NCBI GenBank assembly: GCA_039881045.1
Contig: JAYWVB010000007.1
Coordinates: 1,054,001 to 1,118,000 of the forward strand
From: Chaetomium olivaceum
Taxonomy: Eukaryota; Ascomycota; Sordariomycetes; Sordariales; Chaetomiaceae
Direction: 5' to 3'
DNA: 64,000 nucleotides
Shown one piece after another: positions 22,001 to 34,380 of this stretch. Both the position numbers and the translations under genes were made by a program. The stretch's first letter is position 1. Every line of letters starts with the position of its first letter. Under the pieces are notes generated by a model, which searched no databases, was not told the origin of the DNA, and saw nothing but the letters and a program-made list of their open reading frames with translations.

Positions 22001-22729
22001 CACTCCCAACCACAACCTTCCGGGTACGCCAGCCCTCCCGGCCCAAGTCCAGCTACACCAGGTCCAGGGAGTATAAACCAGCCAGTGGGAGGACAGCCGC
22101 CTCAACAGTACCCGTACTCGGGCAATGTGGCTAACCAGCAACATATCTGGAATCCTGGAAGTCCACCCCCGCAACAAACAACATGGGGGTCACCTGCGCC
22201 GCCGGTTGCGGGTCAAGGGCCGCCCGGACAACCTACTTATGCCCAGCAGCCATGGGGACAAGCGCCAAGTCAGAGTTGGGCACCGCCATACAATGGAGCT
22301 CCGGGTTATGAGTCAGACCCCAACTATGCAACACAGCAGGGGCTAAGCTTCCTTCAACAGCCTCAGTACGCAACAGCCCAACAACCGCCTCAGTATGGGA
22401 TGGCCCCAACACCTCAGCCACAGCCACCTGGACAACAAGCCGCCCCTTGGCCCGCGCCCAACGTTGCCCCTTACTCCGCTCCTGTACCCGACCCAGCGGC
22501 AGCAAACTGGCAGCAACAGCAGCAGCAACAACAGCCCCCTCCACAGTGGCACACACCGGCCCCCCAACAGCCGAGCTGGGGCCCACCACCCGGTCCAATG
22601 CAGCCGATGCCGCCTGCTCCTTATTCTCAAGCAAACAACTATCCCCAACCCGCACCGGCGTGGGATCCTAACGTCCAGCAACCCCAGCAACCATGGTCCC
22701 AACCCCAGCCCTGGTCCCATCCTCAGTAA
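19050..22729 (+). CDS. Large Pro/Gln-rich disordered protein of unknown function
   Basis: About 1,226 aa, almost wholly low-complexity and rich in Pro, Gln, Ser, Gly and Thr. The start at ATG 19050 opens MANNGVPSSGSPPAAPSLES. The frame changes at the CC run 19265-19266; one missing C joins it to the long frame from 19271 to 22729 in exact phase. Around codons 485-545 there is the only clearly ordered stretch: SVFSKDTVKWSKKTASRFGG, then an Ala-rich helix (AATTAHAAATSAQTAASQAA). A QP dipeptide run lies at 21836-21865 and a short polyGln at 22512-22534. The C-terminal 250 residues are rich in Tyr, Gln and Pro, like proteins that form condensates or act as scaffolds. No enzymatic motif is seen and the role is unknown. 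Confidence 0.8.
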
Positions 22730-24042
22730 ACACCCACCCATCTCGCGCCCCACTTCTCACTTCTCAGTCATCTTACCCGTCCGGTCACTGATCTAGCTCT
22801 ATAAGGCTGTCCATGGAGGCTACGACTGGGGAGGGCGGGAAAGGGCACCCTAAGAACAAGGGCGGTGCCCCAGGGATGTGAAAGATGACCGGAAAGAATC
22901 TGGCGCTCGCTTGGTCTGGGTAGGGGGGTGAGGGGTGAGGGGTTGGGCAAGCAGAGTAACGAGTGTAAATGATTGGGGCGGAAGCTATTCAACCCCCTTT
23001 GTCCGGTTTCAAGCTAGGAGGCGCGGTGATGTTGTTATTTCTTGTATACGAGCGGTTATTTATTGTCTTTCGCGACCATAGCATACCCTTAAACCATGAG
23101 ATGTTGTTCGTTCTTCTTCCAGCAGTGTGCCACTGGAAAGGGGGTACCATCCATGAAGCTTGGCTAAATCAACCCAGCATGGAAGCGTGTCAGAAAATGG
23201 TAAAAGCCCTGATGAACTTTCCTCAAACAACCATTAACTAAAGAAAGGAGTTTCCGGTCTTTGCAAGCGGGTTTAGTCGCCGTCCCGGCATCCAGCATTG
23301 ACCATCCTGTCATGAAAACCCACCACTGCCGACACAACCGGCCGTTTGCGTGCTGACGCATGACATGACATATCAATTGACATGCAAGGTCCCAACGGGC
23401 TTTCAAACTCCAGAAAAACGTGGAGAGATGCGGCAGCCGAGACATGTTCCAACCTCCTCCATCCCACGCCCCCGCCCCCCACAAAGTTTATTGACCAGGG
23501 CGAGTGCTCCGTCAACGGCGTGCTCAACATCTCCGGCACCCGCAGAGGTGGTTTCTCGCACGCCATGTCGGTACCAGAACCGTGGGTCTGTGATGTCGTG
23601 ATCAGTACCCTGCACGGCCGACGCCTATTTCCCCAACGCTGCGTGGGGGCGGTGGCCCAATGATGTCGACCGAACAGCCATGTCGCAATTCTAGCGGAAA
23701 TGTGGCCATGATCAACCGCATCAACAAGTTGCAATGTGAGTTGCGACGGCTGCAGACTGCGGGGTTCTGTAAACCGAGTACCGGATGTTGAGGAAGACCC
23801 TTGACCGTGGACGATGGCCTCTATTAAAGAGGGCAGTGTCATTGACGGATGATGGTCTCCTAATTCAGCCCTCTTGCAATCAGTTGCTACACACCTCTTT
23901 CTAGGGCACTTTATTTCTTGGTCACCAGTGGGTGTGTAGCTGCCGCAGCCTTGCATAGACGAAGTCCTTATTTCCGTCCTCCTGGATCCCACGGTGACGC
24001 CCGAGACACACCTCCTCCTATCCCCACACAGTTCGGTGCAGC
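22730..24042. other. Gene-free stretch
   Basis: 1.3 kb upstream of the MFS gene. The long minus ORF (23273-24376) overlaps the transporter exon and reads as its shadow, so it was not accepted. Confidence 0.5.
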
Positions 24043-25819
24043 ATGTCTGCCGAAGTAACCGGCAAGGCACCGGACGCCGGGTCGGTGCCGCAAAAGAAGA
24101 TGCCCCAGAAGTGGGCGGCCTCGACACAAAAGTCAAACTCAAGGACGAGTCTGAACCATCCTCGGGATCCGAACTAGGGGAAGCCGAGTCCGGCGCCATC
24201 GACGAGAAAGCGCTGCTTCGCAAGATCGACTGGAGGCTGCTCCCCGCCGTCGGCGTCTTGTATCTGCTTTCTTTTCTCGACCGCAGCAATGTCGGCAACG
24301 CTCGCATCGAAGGTCTCACTGACGACTTGGGGATGACGGGGAACCAGTACTTGACGGGTTTGACGCTATACTTCATCGGTTATGTTCTCTTTGAAGTGAG
24401 TGCCTACTGTTCTCTTCTAACAATATGATGAGGCTTATCTTTCCACTAGGTACCCTGCAACATCATCCTGAAGAGGACAACGCCTCGCTTCTGGTTGCCC
24501 ACGTTGACCGTCCTGTGGGGTGTCGTGGCAACCCTGATGGGTATTGTCCAAAACCTGACTGGCTTCTTCATCGCCCGCTTCTTTCTAGGTGTGACCGAGT
24601 CCGGTCTTTTTCCCGGAGTAGTGTATTATTTTTCGATGTGGTATAAGAGACGGGAGAGACAGTACCGCATCTCGTTATTCTTCGGTGTTGCCGCACTGGC
24701 AGGCTCCTTTGGTGGCATCTTGGCCTATGTAAGTGTCCTCATTGTTAATTCGTTGAACCCAACATACTGACACCATAATCCGCGTAGGGGATCGGGCACA
24801 TGGCTGGTGTGTTGTGTGGGAAAACGGCTGGCGTTGGATTTTTATTCTTGTGAGTTTTGAACAAGTCAACCCAAAAGCTGAAGCTCAACGATTAACTCTC
24901 TGAACAGGAAGGTATTGCCACCGTGCTAGTGGCCTTTGCGGCTTATTACTTCATCCACAACTACCCCGAGACGGCCGATTTCCTCACCGAAAAAGAGCGC
25001 ACCTTCATCCGCAACCGCTTGTCCTCGGACAGTGATGCCACCCGTGACGAGCGTTTTACGTGGGATAATGTCCTCAAGGCGCTACGTGATCCTAAGAGCT
25101 GGTTGTACGGGCTGAGCTTCCACGGCATGAGCCTGCCCCTGTACACGTTCTCGCTGTTTCTGGTATGTGGTTGTCTAATGTTAGGTGTCTTACCAGTAAT
25201 GAATGGTTTCAGCTGACCTCGCCCATTACAGCCCACTATCATCAAAGATCTCGGCTACGAAGCCGCCAACGCACAGCTCCTAACCATCCCCCCTTACGCA
25301 TTTGCCTTCCTCACGACCCTCGGCGTGGCAATCCTCTCCGAACGCACCGGCCACCGCGCGATCCCCATCATCGGCTCGGCGTTGTTCGCCATCATCGGGT
25401 ACATCATCCTGCTCACCAACTCCGATCCCTCCAGCCGGCCGGGTGTCTCCTATCTCGGTACCTTCTTCGCCGCGGGCGGCATCTACCCAGCCACCGCGCT
25501 CGCGCTCTCGTGGCCCGCTATCAACGTCTCGGGCCAGACTAAGCGCGCCGTTTCCAACGCCATGCAGATCAGCATCGGAAACTGCGGCGCCGTGATTGGT
25601 ACCCAGCTGTATCGATCGGGTGATGGTCCCCGGTACTTTGTTGGTCACAGCTTTGCCTTGGGCTACCTGTTGTTTGAAATTGTCGTGTCGATGATATTAT
25701 ACTACATGCTTAAGAAGGAGAACGAGAGGCGGGAGGCGATCACGCCGGAAGTGAATGAAGTCGGAGAGCTCGATGACTGGAGCGGTGACGATGACCCGAG
25801 ATGGCGGTTCCAGTACTAG
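24043..25819 (+). CDS. MFS transporter, anion:cation symporter (Dal5/allantoate permease) family
   Basis: Plasma-membrane carrier. Five exons: 24043-24395, 24450-24728, 24788-24849, 24908-25162 and 25232-25819, about 512 codons, with standard GT..AG introns of 54-69 bp. Family signatures are LLPAVGVLYLLSFLDRSNVG at the end of the first helix, the ARFFLGVTESGLFPGVVYY block, SMWYKRRERQYRISLFF, and FAAGGIYPATALALSWPAIN in the second half. These fit fungal carriers for organic anions and vitamins such as allantoate, nicotinate or pantothenate; the substrate is not resolvable. There are two one-base breaks: the AAAA run 24092-24095 (N-terminal tail) and exon 3 around 24800-24808. Allowing one missing base at each makes every exon phase agree. 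The N-terminus is acidic and cytosolic. Confidence 0.88.
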
Positions 25820-27478
25820 CCGACGGGTCCCAGTCAATCTCAACCCCCTTGTTTTCCCACCGGGCTTGCGTTGGCTGTGCTGAAACCCATAGCTCTAGAA
25901 ACCAGTAAATAAAACGGCTAGAGGCACGTGACTCGAGATTTCCCTTGTTTGCTCCTCACTCTGATTCCCAGTCGCGCTCGATCGAAGCTGGGCCTCTGTC
26001 TTCCTTTTTTACGACGCGATGATCACACGATAGCCGGGTACTGAAGTCAGACATTTCATGCAGATGGATGTCGATCGTGCCCGACGCTCCGGACCGCGGC
26101 TGTTTCCCCCTGGCGGCTATCATGGGGAAGATCGGCGGTTATAGCGCAATGAACCTGGAAGTGGTCCAAAACCTTGGTGGAAATACGAAGTTTCAAGAAA
26201 ATCTCAACAACGAATTGGTCCTCGAAACCTGAGACCGAGAGTTGAACAAGGGTAACAGATATAACCTTGGCGGTTGGGGTGTCAAAGGATCAAGAGTCTT
26301 TTGTTGGAATTTTCGTGACTTGGTCTATGGCCATTGGCTAGTTATGGGGAACTCGAGAAGGCCGAGGGGACACTCATCTCAGTGCTGGTGCTTCCGACTC
26401 GCGCAACCCCAAAGTCCAGACTTTCCGACAACTCCACCAACCAATTTTGTTTGGCTGACAAAAATACGAACATGAGATGAAGGGAGACTTGGGCGGACCC
26501 ACCAACCAACTCAGTTTTCGAAAGTTGGCCAGACATCTTGGCACGGCTGGGGCCGCTGCTCTGCCGGGGACGATCTGCGAGGAAACCCCTGACTCCGCGT
26601 ACAGTTTCTCGTTCTAGCCCCTAACCAACTCGTGGTTCGTGCTCAGAAATAACGTCAACCTTCTCCAGACTCCGTAGCATGGGAAGCGGGCGGCTCTGAG
26701 ACCTTTCTGTAAGCCATTTCACGCGTCCAGGCATCTGTGTCTGGCAGTCTGCGGCAAAGAAATGCAGGGTGGCCACGGAGTGTCCAATCCGGGAAAGGGA
26801 AGCAGTTGATCAGGGACCGGGACGGGAACGAGTTCCAGATTTGGTGTGTGACGTGGTTCCGGCGGCACTGCCATTCGTGCAATTTGTCCGAGGCCTGGCG
26901 ACAGCGACAGGGCAGGATGGAGCCGATGAGGGTGGCACCAATGGGCTTGAGTGGCTCGAGAGCGTTGAGCGGGCTTGCCACTTCCCCGTTGGACAGGGTT
27001 TGTTTCAAAGAAGCTTCCGCGAGGCCTAGAACGTCCAGGCGCAGCACCTACAGACCCCTGGAAATCTCACCTTGAAAGCAACCCCTGGCCTTGGCAGGAG
27101 ACAAGGAGAGGGGAGGTGCCGCCGGGACGCCGCCGGCAGGCTCATGAAAGGATCACAGAAAGAATCTTCAAAGGAGAACTCTTTTTCTTCTCTCTTTTCT
27201 TCTTTGACGCCAACTACATGCTGACCTTTTTGGCAGTTAAACTTCTTTTATAGATAGCCCTTCGTTTTTTCTTGTTATCTTTTTATTATTACACACTTAC
27301 ACAGTGCACGCCTCTCCGGCCCTACTTCTTCCACTCCTTTTGGCTGCTCTGTCTGCCCCTTGAACTTTGCTCGTTGGTTTCACCGATATTTTGGCAGCAG
27401 CAACTGCGCCCCCACTTCGATTCGTTCCTTTCACTTGGCTGCTTTCCAACAACCGGCAAACAGTCGAACATTGCCAGC
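25820..27478. other. Intergenic region upstream of the bestrophin-like gene
   Basis: 1.66 kb without a supported gene. Pyrimidine-rich sequence (27180-27480) precedes the start codon at 27479, which is common in 5' leaders of filamentous fungi. Confidence 0.45.
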
Positions 27479-29148
27479 ATGGCTGAAGACGGTCATGCCG
27501 CACCCGGCGCCCCCACGGCTCATTCCGCTCCGGGAGCCCCGGGAGCCGGTGGTCACGGCCCGGCGGAGGGCCTCGCCATTAACACGCAAAACATCAAACC
27601 CAATGGCAATGGTCCCCTCTTGGAGGAGATTGCGTCCCTGACATCGCCCCGCCTCTTCACGCCCAACCCATTCAGTCGGAAGAACACTTCTTTGGATATT
27701 GACGACTATTTCGTATGGACATCAACCCCCGTTGGCCAATCGTCACTTTGCGCTAACACAGCAGCCATAGACCGGTCCCCGCGATATCCAAAAGCACTCG
27801 AAATGGCCCATCTTCCTACAAATGCACGGGAGTATCCTTCCCAAACTGATCCTCCCGCTGCTTTCCATTGGCGCGTGGGCGACGTGCGTCACATGCATTC
27901 ACGTGCTGGTTACACCAAGTACACTTAAACTTTCTTGCCTGACACACCCCTTTCTGTCTCCCCATACCCCGGGCCGAAACTGACAATGCCCCTCTCACAT
28001 AGTCAACATCGGCAGTGTGCTCCTCACTGTTCTCGGTTTCGTCGTCGGTCTGGGACTGTCGTTCCGTAGCTCGACAGCATACGAGCGCTATGCCGAGGGG
28101 CGTAGGTACTGGGCCCAGCTGATCCTGGCCAGCCAGAACCTCGGGCGCGTCTTCTGGGTCCACACCGCGGCGCGCAGCGACATCCCCGAGGACCAGAAGG
28201 AACAGTACAAGCGACGGGACGTGCTGGAGCGGCTCACAGTCATGAACCTGGTGGTGGCCTTCTCAGTCGCGCTCAAGCACCGGCTGCGGTTCGAGCCGTA
28301 CACCTGCTACGATGATATCGCCAACCTCGTATCCCACCTCGGTACGTTCGCGCAGGCGGCCACCACGGACGACCAGGACAACGCGCAGCGCGCCTTCAAG
28401 CGCCACGGCTTCTTCAAGAGCGTCGGCGAGTACCTGGGCGTCTCCTTCGCCGAAAGCAACCCGCGCAAAGCTGTCAAGAAGGCCGGTCGCCCCCTGGGCA
28501 ACCTGCCCCTGGAAATCCTCTCCTACCTGGCCAGCTACGCCGATGAGATCTGCCTCGACGGCCGCCTTCCCATCCCTATGCAGCAGACCACCGTCTACAA
28601 CAACATCGCCATGCTCAACGACGTACTTGTCGGCACGGAGCGCGTGCTGAACACCCCGCTGCCCATCGCCTACGCCATCGCCATCGCCCAGATCACCTGG
28701 GTGTACATCCTGGTGCCCCTTCCAGCTGCTCGGCACGGTCGGCGACCAGACGTGGATCACGATCCCCGCCACCGTGGTCGCCGCCTACATCATCCTAGGC
28801 ATCCTCTTCATCGGGCGCGAGATCGAGAACCCCTTCGGGCAGGACGTCAACGACCTCCCGCTCGAGGTGTACTGCGCGCAGATCGCGGCCGAGATGGACG
28901 TAATCGCCGCCCGGCCCAAGCCCAAGAGCAGCGACTGGATGGAGTCGATTGACAACCGGGTGTTGTGGCCGCTGTCGAGCTCGGGCTGGCCCGTGTGGAT
29001 GAAGCGGAGCGAGGAAAAGATCCGCGAGGCGGTGGTGCACAAGGTGGAGGCGACCTTTGTGAGCCAGAAGGGCAAGGAGGCCGTGCTGAAGGGCCAGGCG
29101 CCGTCGGAAAAGGGATATGCTAAGGGAGGGTCTGTGAGTGATGTTTAG
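27479..29148 (+). CDS. Bestrophin / RFP-TM (UPF0187) family chloride channel-like protein
   Basis: Three exons: 27479-27712, 27771-27918 and 28003-29148, about 508 codons. Family features are RDIQKHSKWPIFLQMHGSIL, followed by a hydrophobic helix, the second helix VLLTVLGFVVGLGLSFRSST, then AYERYAEGRRYWAQLI, all typical of fungal bestrophin-like membrane proteins. The C-terminal half has VYNNIAMLNDVLVGTERVLN, a helix pair TWVYILVP / TVVAAYIILGILFIGREIEN and NPFGQDVNDLPLEVYC. The first 75 residues are a Gly/Ala/Pro-rich cytosolic tail. The frame breaks at CCCC 28716-28719 in the last helix pair, where one surplus C accounts for the shift. Location is probably plasma or vacuolar membrane, inferred from the family. 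Confidence 0.9.
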
Positions 29149-29513
29149 GATATGGCTTGATACCGTGAATGTTGTGGATGGGTATTGGGTAATGGATGGA
29201 GGCAATTGTTGGAGGCAATGTTTGGTTTCTGTTTCGTATGGGAAAAGGGTGGATAAAAATGCATGGAGTGGGCGGCGTTCAACCCCTATTTGGCTTCTTC
29301 CTCTTTACTTCCCCGAGTTTGGTATCATCCCTAGACCATTATTTACATCCTTAAATAAACAAACTTAAACATTCGAGGCTGATGATTCCTCCCATCCGGT
29401 GACACAAGCATCAAGACGGTTTGGAGCCTGAGGTTCCCTTGCGGTTTCTATGGGTACCTGTACCTACACTTGTACCCCTCCAGATAACATCGACTGCCGC
29501 CCCCATTCCGCTC

Positions 29514-30866
29514 CTACCGAAATGACGGACTCCGGCCAAGCTCTCTGATATCCCTATCCCCCGCATACTCGCGAACGGTATGCTTGTTCGTCACATGGCT
29601 AACCAAACCCTCCTCCGACCTGCACAAGGTGTCCCGATCATTATAGCAGTAACACAGGTAGCAGGTATATCCCGAATCCTCCCGATGGCACTTGAAGATG
29701 AAGCGCCTCGTCAACAGGTACGTTAGCACCACGATCTCAGAATCCGGCCTGAAATTTGGCCCTCTGCGCATCAAGGCCAGACGATCGTCACTGGCCGACT
29801 CGCGGCGGCCTCCGGCCCTCACGGCCACCTCCTTCTCGATCTTCCACGACCGGCACCCTTCCGCGTCATCCCCATCATCGGCCCCGGTGCCACACCCCGC
29901 ACATACCGCCGCCCCACGGTCGTTCGCTAGCACGCTATGGAGCGGCTTGCTGGTGTACTGCATTTCTCTGGCGCAGCGGCGGCAGAACAACGGCTGCCCG
30001 GTGTTGCTGGGGTGGGTGACCGCCTTTGTTAGCGGGGCCCCATGGTCCCAGGTCGAGTTCGTTGTCGAGCGGTCCCCCCGGAGCGAAGGGGTTGACGAGA
30101 TCCTGCGCATAGGGCCTGTGGGTCGTCGTCGTCGTTGTTGTTGTTGTTGAATTTCCTGTGGCGGTGCCGATTCGAGAAGGCGCTGGTACTGGTCGCGCAG
30201 GGCGCGGATGCTGCTCTCGCGCGCGAACTCGGATGTGTTGTAGAGCCGATTGAGGTCGGGGAGGGTGCCGGTGAGGATGGCTTCTTCGAGAAGCTTGATA
30301 ACGCTGCCCTGAAGGAGGATGATTTGGCTTTGGATCTGGTTTTGGGCAACCACTGCAGGTAAATCGTTAGTCTTATTCTTCCCCTGACGCGCCATTCAAG
30401 ATATATGAGGTTGCTGTCAAGAGTAGCAGACACTTACAGTCACCCTCGGCAAATTTCGGTCCTAGGTTTTCGAAATAGCGGTTGTACTCGTTCTGGACCA
30501 TCTTGCCGTTCTGCTGGAGAGAATCACGAAACTCGTTGTCTCTGTCGCTACCCCCGCTGGTGCCTTTGGTGCTCTCTTCTCTGATGCGCTCTTTCTCCTC
30601 CTCGGCCTCATTTAGGCGTCTCTCGAGGTCTTTGATTTTTTTATTCTGGCCTCGGTCCAACTTCTTTTGTCGACGTTGCTCGATGAGACGGTCGTATAGG
30701 TTTATGCTGGTAATGAATGTGCCAGCCACCGTTGAGACGAGGGTTGCGAGGAAGAAGCCTTGCTATGATAGCGTTAGTAATACACTACGATCTTTAGGGG
30801 TTTCACTCCTTTGATGTGAGTAGCTACCTTGAGCTTCCCCTCCGAAACCATCTCGGCAGGATCCAT
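29514..30866 (-). CDS. Membrane-anchored coiled-coil protein with Cys-pair domain, unknown function
   Basis: Three exons: 30828-30866, 30438-30762 and 29514-30352, 400 aa in exact phase; donors are GTAGCT and GTAAGT. Residues 1-13 are MDPAEMVSEGKLK. A hydrophobic helix follows (FFLATLVSTVAGTFI, about 16-30), then a charged coiled coil of about 70 residues (KKIKDLERRLNEAEEEKERI). The middle has a Gln/Arg run. The C-terminal 170 residues carry CxxC pairs (CRRCAREM, CAGCGTG) and a His/Cys-rich end (FKCHREDSGYTCYLCYCYND, then HVTNKHTVREY), suggesting zinc binding. No family name comes to mind, though it looks like a conserved fungal protein. One membrane pass with a cytosolic zinc-binding domain is my inference. 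Confidence 0.75.
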
Positions 30867-31882
30867 ATCGAAGGCAAATAGATACCCGTGGGATGGGTTG
30901 CCTCGAAGCGATGGTGGGTAACACAAGAGGTGATGGACAACAACGGGAGGGAAGTGATGGCTGGTAATCCCAGAAGTTTATAGATTATGTTGGGCAGCCT
31001 GGGCTATGAAATGCTACCTTGGAAACGTAATTTGAATCCTTTGGACGTCTTATACCATTTTCTGGGTCGTCCCTGACGAGACATTTCAGCCAGGTCTTTT
31101 CGACTCGCACCAAGCATTGCCCATGACATCATATGCCAGTTGCTGTTCCTTTCTGATTGGTTGCCTCAACTGATTGGGAAAGCCAGAATCGATCTGCGAT
31201 CACGGGCGAGACCCCGAATCTCCATCCAGCTTAGCGGGAATGAGCGGGGGTTCACGATGATTGATGGTATCGGATGGAGTTGCACGACATAGTGTTGTTG
31301 GTAGTCTGAGGTCGTCAAGCATTGGCTCTGCCAACCTGTTGATGGTCAAAATAGTTGGATGACGCTGTGCGCGTCTTACGGGAAGAAGGCGTGATTGAGT
31401 TTGTCGAAGGATTAATGCAGACAGTCGAAGAAGACTTGTTTGCTTGTACGGTAGCGATTCGTGGTAGCAGACAGAGCTGCCAATTTTTTAAACCATTCAA
31501 GTGAGCAAAATCGAGTTAAGATTGAGGAGATGCCCGATGGCCCAGGGATTTTCTCGAATTGGAGTTGTTGTTTCGCCAGTTGTGCAAAACAGTGGTAAGC
31601 AGCTGCTGCCACCTGGCCTTCTCGCTCACCGCCTGAACCCCCCAATGGATCCCCAATTTCCAGACCGCGAATTCTGCCCTACCCGCATGCGACCATCCAC
31701 CCACACCCACTTGCGATAGTGAGCTCCCCAGCTCCCCTATTCGAAGGGTCTCTCCTATCGAACTTGCTCCACATCCCGGCCGTGCCATCCCCTCCGACCA
31801 TCGACCGCGACTGTGACCGCGACCGACCGCCGATTGCGTCCCCAACCCCACGTCGTTCCAACCGCCAAAACCACCCATCGCC
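30867..31882. other. Divergent promoter region
   Basis: About 1 kb between the coiled-coil gene (-) and apm4 (+). No supported coding sequence; both promoters should lie here. Confidence 0.5.
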
Positions 31883-33341
31883 ATGTTGTCGGGTATCCTC
31901 GTCTTCAACCAAAAGGGCGAGAACCTTATCTTCAGAGCCTTCCGAAACGACTGCCGCCCACGACTCGCCGATGTCTTCCGCATCCAAGTCATCAGCAACG
32001 CCCAGGTGCGGTCGCCCATCCTGACACTCGGCAGTACCACCTTCAGCCATGTCAAACACGAGAACATCTACCTGGTGGCCATCACCAAGAGCAACGCCAA
32101 TGCCGCCCTCGTCTTCGAGTTCCTATACCGCCTAATCCAGCTCGGCCGTGGCTACTTTGGCAAATTCGACGAGGAAGCTGTTAAGAACAACTTCGTTCTG
32201 GTTTATGAGCTTTTGGATGGTATGGATGTCAACCAAACTCCCCGAGTTCCCTTCTCGCTTGGGGTTTTCGTAACTCTCGCTGATGACCCACACTCCCGCA
32301 GAGATCATCGATTTCGGGTACCCCCAAAACACCGAGACCGACACGCTTAAGATGTACATCACGACAGAAGGCGTCAAGACGGAGCGCGCACCGGAGGACT
32401 CGGCCAAGATCACCATGCAGGCGACAGGCGCGCTATCGTGGCGCAAGGCCGACGTCAAGTATCGAAAAAACGAGGCTTTTGTCGATGTCATCGAGGACGT
32501 GAATCTCCTCATGAGCGCAACTGGCGCGGTGCTGCGTGCCGACGTCACCGGCCAGATCATCATGCGCGCATACCTCAGCGGCACCCCCGAGTGCAAATTT
32601 GGCCTCAACGACCGGCTCCTGCTCGATAACGACGGGCTGCTGAGCCTCCCCAGCGGTAATAGGATGGGGAGCAAGGCAACCAAGGCGGCTGCGGGCAGCG
32701 TCACACTCGAGGACTGTCAGTTCCACCAGTGCGTGAAGCTGGGCAAGTTCGACAGCGACCGCATCATCAGCTTTGTGCCGCCCGACGGCGAGTTCGAGCT
32801 GATGCGCTACCGCTCCACCGAGAACGTCAACCTACCCTTCAAGGTGCACGCTATCGTCAACGAGGTCGGCAAGACTAAGGTCGAGTACAGCATTGGCGTG
32901 CGCGCCAACTTCGGTTCCAAGCTATTCGCCACCAACGTTGTCGTGCGCATCCCCACGCCGCTCAACACGGCCAGGATCACCGAGCGCTGCACACAGGGCA
33001 AGGCCAAGTACGAGCCCTCGGAGAACAACATTGTGTGGAAGATCGGCCGTTTCACTGGCCAGAGCGAGTTTGTCCTCAGTGCCGAGGCCGAGCTGACGAG
33101 CATGACCAACCAAAAGGCTTGGAGCCGACCGCCCCTGAGCTTGAACTTTAGCCTGCTGATGTTCACGAGTTCCGGCCTGCTGGTGCGGTACCTCAAGGTG
33201 TTCGAGAAGAGCAATTACTCGAGTGTGAAGTGGGTGCGGTACATGACGAGGGCTGGAAGTTACGAGATCAGGTCAGTTCCCGTTCCCCGCCCCTCCTCAC
33301 CTCTCCCCCCCTTCCTTTACTAACTCAGTTGAAGGTTCTGA
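31883..33341 (+). CDS. apm4: AP-2 clathrin adaptor complex, mu subunit
   Basis: The medium chain of AP-2 binds YxxPhi sorting signals in cargo during endocytosis at the plasma membrane. Exons are 31883-32219, 32302-33271 and 33335-33341, 437 aa. The N-terminal longin-like sigma/mu domain starts MLSGILVFNQKGENLIFRAF, which fits AP-2 rather than AP-1 or AP-3. It contains YLVAITKSNANAALVFEFLY and VYELLDEIIDFGYPQNTE across intron 1. The C-terminal mu-homology domain has WRKADVKYRKNEAFVDVIED, GTPECKFGLND and VRYLKVFEKSNYSSVKWVRY. The last exon codes only part of the final Arg, Phe and the stop. The acceptor after TTGAAG lies a few bases beyond a perfect TACTAAC branch site. No frame break was found. 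Confidence 0.96.
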
Positions 33342-34380
33342 CTGATGCGTGACTCTTTTCTTTCCTTGCATCGGGCGTTGTGTGCGTCTCGGGCACCGCA
33401 TAGCATTGGCGTCGGGGCGTTCGGTTACTGTAAAAAGAAGAGGTATATGCGGGGTGTGATCCTGTCACGCCCGTCACTAATCATGTTGGCTCGGATGTCA
33501 TCGAGGCGCTCGGTGTGATGATACCCTGGTTGTTGTGGTGCGTTGGTGCTGGTGCGAGCAACCCCTCCTTACCTTACCCCTCTCGATGCGTGCGAGGCCA
33601 TCGCCGGTCCAAGCCAACGAGCATGAGCGCCGTCTCGTATCCCCAAGCCCCTTCTTTTTTTGCACGGTCCGTTTGCCCCGACCTTTTATGTTTTATTTGC
33701 AGCATCGCTTCGACCTCCAATCGGCCAGGCTGGTGGCCCCTTTGCCGTAAGGTACCTTTTTCAACTTGGGACGGCAAGGTTGCGTGTGTTGGCCCGTTGG
33801 TTCCCCGGCGGCATCGCTGTAGGCGCTTTAGCGCGTGTCGTTGGACCGTGACGGGCAGGCAGGATTCCAAGCGACAAAGAAAAAGTTGGCTTGGCAATCA
33901 ACTCCTCGTGTCGGGTGTGATACCGGGAATGTTTGCGTGCATACGAGGCCTTGCATCAATGCAGTGAGTGTGTTTGCCGCCCTGCATCGATATCACGCTC
34001 GCAGAGTCTGTGTTCCCCGCAGTTCATGGCGGCAGCATGCTCGGCACCTTGTCTCCAGCCTGAGCCGAGGGCAACTGAAAGGCATGGGAGGTAGAAAAAG
34101 GGAAAAGAGGAGGCCCGAACACGCACATATAAACCTCTTAATTTTCCTCCCATCAGGAGGTGCTTTTTAGATCACCGCCTGGCAGCGACTAGCAATCTAA
34201 GACACACGCGTCGAAGCAGAGAGGCAGCTGTTCTTGCAAACTGAGAACCTGTATGTTGATTCAACTCAAGTCGTGACACCCCTGGAGTGACGCCCGCAGT
34301 TGTTACCGTGTCAGTCTCTAACATAGGACCAGCTCATCTCCGAGCCTACCAGACCTTTACCACAACGCTGAAAGAACGCC
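33342..34380. other. Intergenic region before the small secreted protein
   Basis: 1.04 kb with no supported gene. It holds a TATAAA at 34128-34133, about 250 bp before the next start codon. Confidence 0.5.
34128..34133 (+). promoter_or_regulatory. Possible TATA box of the small secreted protein gene
   Basis: TATAAA on the + strand, 248 bp before ATG 34381. Distance and context are compatible with a promoter having a long leader. Confidence 0.35.

Noticed and set aside
23273..24376. 367-codon minus ORF
   Set aside because: Overlaps the N-terminal exon of the MFS carrier on the other strand and has Ser/Arg shadow composition.
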